Below, piece after piece: positions 5,839 through 9,860 of a stretch of 9,860 bases of DNA. Each line of letters begins with the position of its first letter. The first letter of the stretch is position 1. The notes under the pieces are model-generated. The model was not told the DNA's origin, ran no database searches, and saw nothing but the letters and a program-made list of their open reading frames with translations. Position numbers and translations under genes: made by a program. Source of the DNA: DASTQL01 sp035761805 (GTDB lineage: Bacteria > Actinomycetota > Actinomycetes > Jiangellales > Jiangellaceae); contig DASTQL010000156.1 in the NCBI GenBank assembly GCA_035761805.1, positions 1 through 9,860 of the forward strand, written 5' to 3'.

Positions 5839-6651
5839 ATGTCCGTCACCAGCGCAGGAGGGCCCACCTCCGCCGAGCGCATGCCCGTCCTCTACCTCTC
5901 GCACGGAGCCCCACCACTGGCGGACGACGCCGTCTGGACCCGTCAGCTCACCGAGTGGGCCGCGGCCATCCGGCGCCCGGAGGCGGTGCTCGTCGTGAGC
6001 GCTCACTGGGAGGAGGCGCCGCTCGCGATCGGAGCCACGACCACCGTGCCGCTCTTCTACGACTTCTGGGGTTTCGCCGCGCGCTACTACGAGGTCACCT
6101 ACCCGGCCCCGGGCGCCCCGGAGCTGGCCGAGGACGTCCGCAAGCTGCTCGCGTCCCCGCGTCACCCGGTGCACGACGTCCCCGCTCGAGGGTTGGACCA
6201 CGGTGCGTACGTCCCGCTGGTGGAGATGTACCCCCAGGCGGACGTCCCCGTCCTGCAGATCTCGATGCCCAGCCTCGACCCCCAGGAGCTGTACGGCGTC
6301 GGCCGACGCCTCGCTCCGCTGCGTGACCAGGGCGTGCTCGTGATCGGCTCCGGGTTCACGACGCACAACCTGTCCGGAGTGGACATGCACCGGGACTCCG
6401 GGCACGCGCCGCCCGGGTGGTCGGCCGAGTTCGACGCCTGGGCCATGGAGACGGTGGCTCGAGGCGACGTGGACGCGCTGCTGGACTTCGAGCACACAGC
6501 TCCCGCCGCACGGCTCGCCCACCCGCGTACGGAGCACTTCGCGCCGCTCTTCGTCGCGCTGGGCGCCACCGCCGAGACGGTCGACGGCCAACGCTCGGTC
6601 ATCGACGGCTTCTGGTACGGCTTGTCGAAGCGCTCGTTCCAGTTCGGCTGA
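5839..6651 (+). CDS. LigB/DODA-type class III extradiol dioxygenase family protein (YgiD-like)
   Basis: This encodes 270 residues, the usual size of the single-domain 4,5-DOPA dioxygenase / YgiD family. Members bind one metal ion (iron or zinc) and open catechol-type rings; many bacterial members have no proven substrate. The metal-site histidines are all present: His22 in LYLSHGAPP, His56 in VVSAHWE and His233 in RTEHFAPLF. His121 (GLDHGAYVPL) and His176 (SGFTTHNL) match the conserved catalytic-pocket histidines. The terminal YGLSKRSFQFG also fits the family, whose members often end in a similar S-x-x-x-FG tail. The ATG at 5839 is chosen because AGGAG (5827-5831) precedes it by 7 nt; an in-frame GTG at 5812, near the predicted transcription start, would add nine residues if the message were leaderless. 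It diverges from marR across two palindromic operators, so repression lifted by an aromatic ligand is likely. No membrane segments. The true substrate (DOPA-like, other catechol, or quinone-related) cannot be decided from sequence. Confidence 0.9.
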   Translation: MSVTSAGGPTSAERMPVLYLSHGAPPLADDAVWTRQLTEWAAAIRRPEAVLVVSAHWEEAPLAIGATTTVPLFYDFWGFAARYYEVTYPAPGAPELAEDVRKLLASPRHPVHDVPARGLDHGAYVPLVEMYPQADVPVLQISMPSLDPQELYGVGRRLAPLRDQGVLVIGSGFTTHNLSGVDMHRDSGHAPPGWSAEFDAWAMETVARGDVDALLDFEHTAPAARLAHPRTEHFAPLFVALGATAETVDGQRSVIDGFWYGLSKRSFQFG

Positions 6652-6733
6652 CCCGCACCTCCGGGGGGCACGCCCACGGGTCGTGTGCGACAGGTGGCAT
6701 GGCCGGCCCACGTGCTGGGCAGGGGAGGATCCG

Positions 6734-8086
6734 GTGACCGAGATCCTGCTCCTGCTCCTGGCCGTGGTGCTCATCGCGGCCAACGCTCTCTTCGTCGCGG
6801 CCGAGTTCTCCCTCGTCACCGTCGACCGGGCGCTGGTGCGACGCAAGGCCGCCGCGGGCGACCCGCGCGCTGCCGGAGTCGACAAGGCCCTCTCGAGCCT
6901 GTCGACCCAGCTGTCGGGTGCACAGCTCGGCATCACGATCACCTCGCTGCTGGTGGGCTACCTCGCGGAGCCTGCAGTGGCGAGGCTGCTCGAGCCGGTC
7001 GTCGGAGCCGCCGTAGGGGAGGCGGCCGCCCTGCCGGTGGCCATGGTGCTGGCCCTGCTGCTCGCCTCCAGCGTCCAGATGGTCGTCGGTGAGCTGTTCC
7101 CGAAGAACTACGCGATCGCGAGGCCCTACCCGACAGCCGTGGTCGTCTCGCCGTTCCAGCGCGCCTTCACCGTTGCGGCCGGACCGCTGATCCACCTGCT
7201 CAACGGGACCGCGAACCGGGTGCTGCGCAGGTTGGGCGTCGAGCCGCAGGAGGAGCTGGCCGCCGGCCGACCCGCGCACGAGCTGGTGGCCCTCGTCCGT
7301 CGCTCCGCGGAGCTGGGTTCCGTCGATGCGCCGACGGCGCGGTTGATGCAACGCGCCGTGGGCTTCGCCCAGCACAACGCGGCCGATGCGATGACTCCTC
7401 GGGTACGGATGGTCGTGGTCCGCCCCTCGGCGTCCGTCACCGACGCCCTGCGGCTCGCGCGCCGGACGGGCTTCTCCCGACTCCCCATCATGGAGCGCGG
7501 AGCCGACGAGGTGCTGGGCGTCGTCCACGTCAAGGCAGCCTTGGCCGTCCCCCGCGAGCGTCGGGACCGCTCCCGCGCCCTGTCCATCGCCACCCCACCC
7601 CTGTACGTGCCGGAGGCCATGGACCTCGACCGCCTGCTGGCCGAGCTCCGGCGGGGCGTGGACCGACTGGCGGTGGTGGTCGACGAGTACGGCGGGATCG
7701 CCGGCGTGGTGACCATGGAGGACCTCGTCGAGGAGCTCGTCGGCGAGGTCCACGACGAGCACGACCGCTCCCGACACGTACCTGCGCGACGCCTCCCCGA
7801 CGGGTCGTGGAGCGTCTCGGGTCTGATCCGTCCGGACGAGCTGCTCGACGCGGTCGGCGTAGAAGTCCCTGAGTCCGACGAGTACGACACGCTGGCGGGG
7901 TTCCTCGCAGACCGCCTGGACGCCGTTCCCGAGGTGGGCGACGAGGTCGTGCACGAGGGTTGGCGGTTCGTCGTCCGGCGTAGGGACGGGCTGCGGGTCG
8001 ACCGGATCGTGCTCGAGCCGACGCACGAGTCCGTCGACAGGGACGTTCCGGGGCTCGCCGCCGACTCCGAGGGGGTGGCTCGGTGA
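6734..8086 (+). CDS. CNNM/CorC/HlyC-family membrane protein with DUF21, two CBS domains and CorC_HlyC domain
   Basis: This encodes 450 residues with the full family architecture: a DUF21 transmembrane domain (about 1-175, beginning with hydrophobic MTEILLLLLAVVLIAANALF, then AQLGITITSLLVGYLAEPA and the signature GELFPKNYAIARP at 119-131), a CBS pair (about 218-340, the second with VVVDEYGGIAGVVTMEDLVE) and a C-terminal CorC_HlyC domain (about 352-428). The DUF21 core is related to eukaryotic CNNM and bacterial CorB/CorC proteins, which are implicated in Mg2+ efflux; the annotation 'hemolysin' is historical and toxin activity is not implied. The GTG at 6734 is chosen because GGGGAGG (6722-6728) lies 5 nt upstream and translation starts directly at the first membrane helix; an in-frame GTG at 6683 would add 17 polar residues without support. 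A small hairpin (GCCCA 6706-6710, TGGGC 6716-6720) abuts the ribosome-binding site. Its stop overlaps the next gene by 4 bp, indicating a coupled pair. Confidence 0.92.
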   Translation: MTEILLLLLAVVLIAANALFVAAEFSLVTVDRALVRRKAAAGDPRAAGVDKALSSLSTQLSGAQLGITITSLLVGYLAEPAVARLLEPVVGAAVGEAAALPVAMVLALLLASSVQMVVGELFPKNYAIARPYPTAVVVSPFQRAFTVAAGPLIHLLNGTANRVLRRLGVEPQEELAAGRPAHELVALVRRSAELGSVDAPTARLMQRAVGFAQHNAADAMTPRVRMVVVRPSASVTDALRLARRTGFSRLPIMERGADEVLGVVHVKAALAVPRERRDRSRALSIATPPLYVPEAMDLDRLLAELRRGVDRLAVVVDEYGGIAGVVTMEDLVEELVGEVHDEHDRSRHVPARRLPDGSWSVSGLIRPDELLDAVGVEVPESDEYDTLAGFLADRLDAVPEVGDEVVHEGWRFVVRRRDGLRVDRIVLEPTHESVDRDVPGLAADSEGVAR

Positions 8087-9153
8087 GCGACACCATCGCG
8101 GTCGTGCTGGCGGTCCTCCTGCTCGCCGGCAACGCCTTCTTCGTCGGGGCGGAGTTCGCCCTCGTGTCGGCCCGGCGATCGGCGATCGAACCCCTCGCCG
8201 AAGCCGGCGACAGCAGGGCCAGGACGACGCTGCGCGCAATGGAGCAGGTCTCGCTGATGATGGCGGGGTCCCAGCTCGGCATCACCGTCTGCTCCCTGGG
8301 GCTCGGGGCGGTCGCCGAACCCGCGGTCGCGCAGCAGCTCGAGCGGGTCTTCGAGCTGCTGGGACTGCCGCACTGGCTGCTCCACCCGCTGGCTTTCGCC
8401 ATTGCTCTCGCCGTGGTGGTCGCTCTCCACATGGTGCTGGGCGAGATGGTGCCCAAGAACCTGGCCATCGCGGGACCGGAACGCTCTGCCCTGCTCTTCG
8501 GCCCCCCGCTCGCGGCCGTCGTCCGTGTGCTGCGACCGGCCATCGTGGCGCTCAATGCCATGGCCAATCTGCTGGTGCGGGCCGCCGGAGCGGAGCCCCG
8601 GGACGAGGTGGCGTCCACGTTCACGTCGGATGAGGTGCAGGGACTCATCACCGAGTCCGAGCGCGAGGGCCTGCTCGACCGGCAGGATGCCCGGCTCATG
8701 CGACGCGCCGTCCGCTTCACCGACCAGGACGTCGCGGACGTGTTGGTGCCCAGAGACCGCCTGCGCACCCTGCCATCGGGGCACACTGTGGGAGACTTGG
8801 AGCAGCTCGTGGTCGAGACGGGTTACTCCCGGTTTCCCGTCGAGGACCAGGCTGGCTCACTGCTCGGCTACGTCCATGCCAAGGACCTGCTCCTCTTGGA
8901 CCAGGAACCGCCGGAGGCGTCCTACCCCTCCGATCGGGTACGCCCCTTGCCAACCGTCGGGCCAGACGCATCCCTCGACCAGGTGGTCCGGGAGCTGCAG
9001 GAGGTTGGCGCCCACCTGGCTGCCGTGGTCGACGCCGATGGCGGTGTCGACGGCGTCGTGATGCTCGAGGACACGCTGGAGGCGTTGGTGGGGGCGGTGC
9101 GTGACCGGACGCACGCATGGAAGCGGGAAGGCCGATCGGTGCGCGGAAGATGA
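8083..9153 (+). CDS. CNNM/CorC/HlyC-family membrane protein with DUF21 and CBS pair, lacking the CorC_HlyC domain
   Basis: This encodes 356 residues, a shorter paralogue of the preceding protein. The DUF21 membrane domain covers about 1-175 (MSDTIAVVLAVLLLAGNAFF, AGSQLGITVCSLGLGAVAEPA, GEMVPKNLAIAGPE at 120-133), and a CBS pair covers about 215-341 (VLVPRDRLRTL, GYSRFPV, LGYVHAKDLL, then VVDADGGVDGVVMLEDTLEALVG). It stops a few residues after the second CBS domain, so the C-terminal CorC_HlyC domain is absent rather than broken; the stop is followed closely by a convergent gene. The GTG at 8083 overlaps the upstream TGA (GTGA), with GAGGGGG (8069-8075) 7 nt before it, so expression is coupled to its partner. 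Two adjacent members, one long and one short, are a recurrent actinobacterial arrangement and suggest a heteromeric membrane complex, perhaps for divalent cations. CBS domains usually bind adenine nucleotides; here the second repeat has A-D in place of the E-Y found in its partner. Confidence 0.9.
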   Translation: MSDTIAVVLAVLLLAGNAFFVGAEFALVSARRSAIEPLAEAGDSRARTTLRAMEQVSLMMAGSQLGITVCSLGLGAVAEPAVAQQLERVFELLGLPHWLLHPLAFAIALAVVVALHMVLGEMVPKNLAIAGPERSALLFGPPLAAVVRVLRPAIVALNAMANLLVRAAGAEPRDEVASTFTSDEVQGLITESEREGLLDRQDARLMRRAVRFTDQDVADVLVPRDRLRTLPSGHTVGDLEQLVVETGYSRFPVEDQAGSLLGYVHAKDLLLLDQEPPEASYPSDRVRPLPTVGPDASLDQVVRELQEVGAHLAAVVDADGGVDGVVMLEDTLEALVGAVRDRTHAWKREGRSVRGR

Positions 9154-9177
9154 CGACTGCTGACGCCCGGCTCGCGC

Positions 9178-9860
9178 TCAGGCGGCGTCCTGCAGACCAG
9201 CAGCCGGGGCGCGAGTAGGGTCGTTGATCCCGGCGGCGGCGTGGGTGTTGAGGTCGGCGAGGATTTCCGCGTCCAGCTGGGCGAGCAGCGCGTGATCGGT
9301 CTCGGCCTCCAGCCGGGCCTGCCAGTGGGCGGCCTCGGCGGCGTAGGCGGCAGCCTGGGCGGCGGTGGCGGCGCGGTGCCGGTCAGCAGCGGTGCGGGCG
9401 GCGGTCAGTCGTCGGGCCCGGGAGCGGCGTTCGGCGGCGCGGGCGGCCAGCAGTGCGGCCCGGACCCGGGTCCACTGCTGGCCGCTGTCGGGGTCGGGGT
9501 CCGGCGGCGGAGGCGCCGCCGTCGGACCCGCGAGGCACGGGTCGAGCTCCGACCAGGTGTCAGTGGGGTCTGCATCGGTCGGTGGAGGCAGTAGATCTCC
9601 GGTGAATGGGCAGCGGCGCAGCCCGACCTCGTCGGTGTCGGCGCCGACCAGTCGGTGTTCGTGCCCGCTCGGGCCGTCGAGGTGGTTGCCGTCGCTGCCC
9701 AAGTCGGCGGCAATGTCGTCACGCTGGCGGGGGGCGGCGTACTCGGGGTGGTCGGGGGCGAGCAGGTCGGCGGGTAGCCCGTCGTGCGGGGCGGTGGTGT
9801 CGGTGTCGGCGTCGGCGCCGGCCCTGGTGTGCAGCCCGGTCGATCCCACCGGCGGGGTGG
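9178..9860 (-). CDS. Hypothetical protein with Asp/Pro/Thr-rich region and Ala-rich helix (5' end beyond window)
   Basis: The minus-strand frame is open from the window edge to a TGA at 9180-9178, giving 226 residues; a GTG at 9849 is possible, but the frame continues upstream without a stop, so the true start is probably outside. I do not recognise the family. The N-terminal two thirds is low in complexity and acidic (AGADADTDTTAPHDG, a proline run PPPPDPDPDSG), with one CPFTGD segment. Residues about 130-208 form an Ala/Arg-rich, likely helical or coiled stretch (RAALLAARAAERRSRARRL through AQLDAEILADLNTHAAAG). There is no membrane segment or catalytic motif. Such tails occur at the ends of actinobacterial DUF222/HNH (13E12-type) and plasmid-transfer proteins, but nothing here proves either. 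It converges on the CNNM pair, 24 bp between stops. The minus frame is preferred over the Gly-rich plus-strand frame because its composition resembles a natural actinobacterial linker plus helix. Identity is unknown; that it is coding is probable, not certain. Confidence 0.55.
   Translation of the reverse strand, partial: TPPVGSTGLHTRAGADADTDTTAPHDGLPADLLAPDHPEYAAPRQRDDIAADLGSDGNHLDGPSGHEHRLVGADTDEVGLRRCPFTGDLLPPPTDADPTDTWSELDPCLAGPTAAPPPPDPDPDSGQQWTRVRAALLAARAAERRSRARRLTAARTAADRHRAATAAQAAAYAAEAAHWQARLEAETDHALLAQLDAEILADLNTHAAAGINDPTRAPAAGLQDAA

Noticed and set aside
6650..6682. Inverted repeat GACCCG/CGGGTC after the dioxygenase gene
   Set aside because: A 6-bp stem with a 21-nt loop could arise by chance in DNA this GC-rich; I do not call a terminator.
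5785..6942. Minus-strand open frame of 385 codons opposite the dioxygenase gene
   Set aside because: No domain is visible, it runs through the promoter-operator region, and the plus-strand dioxygenase has all expected histidines.
6599..8784. Several long minus-strand open frames opposite the two CNNM genes and the end of the dioxygenase gene
   Set aside because: Their translations are Arg/Gly/His/Asp-rich without domains, while the plus strand carries clear DUF21 and CBS signatures and matched ribosome-binding sites.
9162..9189. Possible shared terminator between the convergent CNNM and hypothetical genes (GACGCC/GGCGTC)
   Set aside because: Only 6 bp pair across a 16-nt loop, and the right arm lies inside the hypothetical gene; too weak to call.
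9241..9594. Gly-rich plus-strand open frame (PE_PGRS-like appearance) opposite the last gene
   Set aside because: The glycine runs are what GCC/GGC-type alanine and proline codons produce on the opposite strand; there is no PE domain or good ribosome-binding site.

Overview
This window reads as ordinary chromosome of a high-GC actinobacterium. The DNA is very GC-rich, the reading frames favour G or C in the third codon position, GTG is a frequent start, and the protein families are typical of the phylum (coenzyme-B12-dependent ribonucleotide reductase, SARP/BTAD regulator, paired CNNM/CorC membrane proteins). I cannot name the genus from the sequence alone. I see no rRNA, tRNA, CRISPR array, insertion sequence or phage module.

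Layout, left to right. (1) The 3' end of nrdJ enters from the left edge and ends in a perfect 14-bp hairpin (846-878). (2) A GNAT acetyltransferase on the minus strand (914-1441) diverges from a fusion regulator on the plus strand (1596-3233), in which a SARP-type DNA-binding and BTAD region is joined to an alpha/beta hydrolase. (3) A minus-strand pair, marR (5228-5752) followed by an M3-family zinc metallopeptidase (3240-5228), converges on the fusion regulator with only 6 bp between the stop codons. (4) Divergent from marR lies a LigB/DODA-type extradiol dioxygenase (5839-6651). (5) Two overlapping plus-strand genes encode DUF21-CBS (CNNM/CorC/HlyC-like) membrane proteins (6734-8086 and 8083-9153). 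(6) A minus-strand gene of unknown function, cut by the right edge, ends at 9178.

The best-resolved regulatory logic is the 86-bp gap between marR and the dioxygenase gene. It holds two 12-bp palindromic half-site pairs that are exact reverse complements of each other, with centres 31 bp apart. One palindrome supplies a -35 element to each of two divergent promoters; the other sits on the expected start of dioxygenase transcription. I infer that the MarR protein represses both directions and is released by a small, probably aromatic, ligand. The marR promoter places its transcript start almost on the GTG codon, which suggests a leaderless message. The peptidase gene begins inside the marR stop codon (TAGTG) and is probably translationally coupled to it, so a cytoplasmic oligopeptidase may share this control.

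The most unusual protein is the SARP-BTAD-hydrolase fusion. It may be a one-component sensor that uses the hydrolase fold to bind or cleave its ligand. Nothing nearby looks like a biosynthetic gene cluster, so its targets are open. I found no complete novel multi-gene system; the fusion regulator and the shared operator architecture deserve follow-up most.
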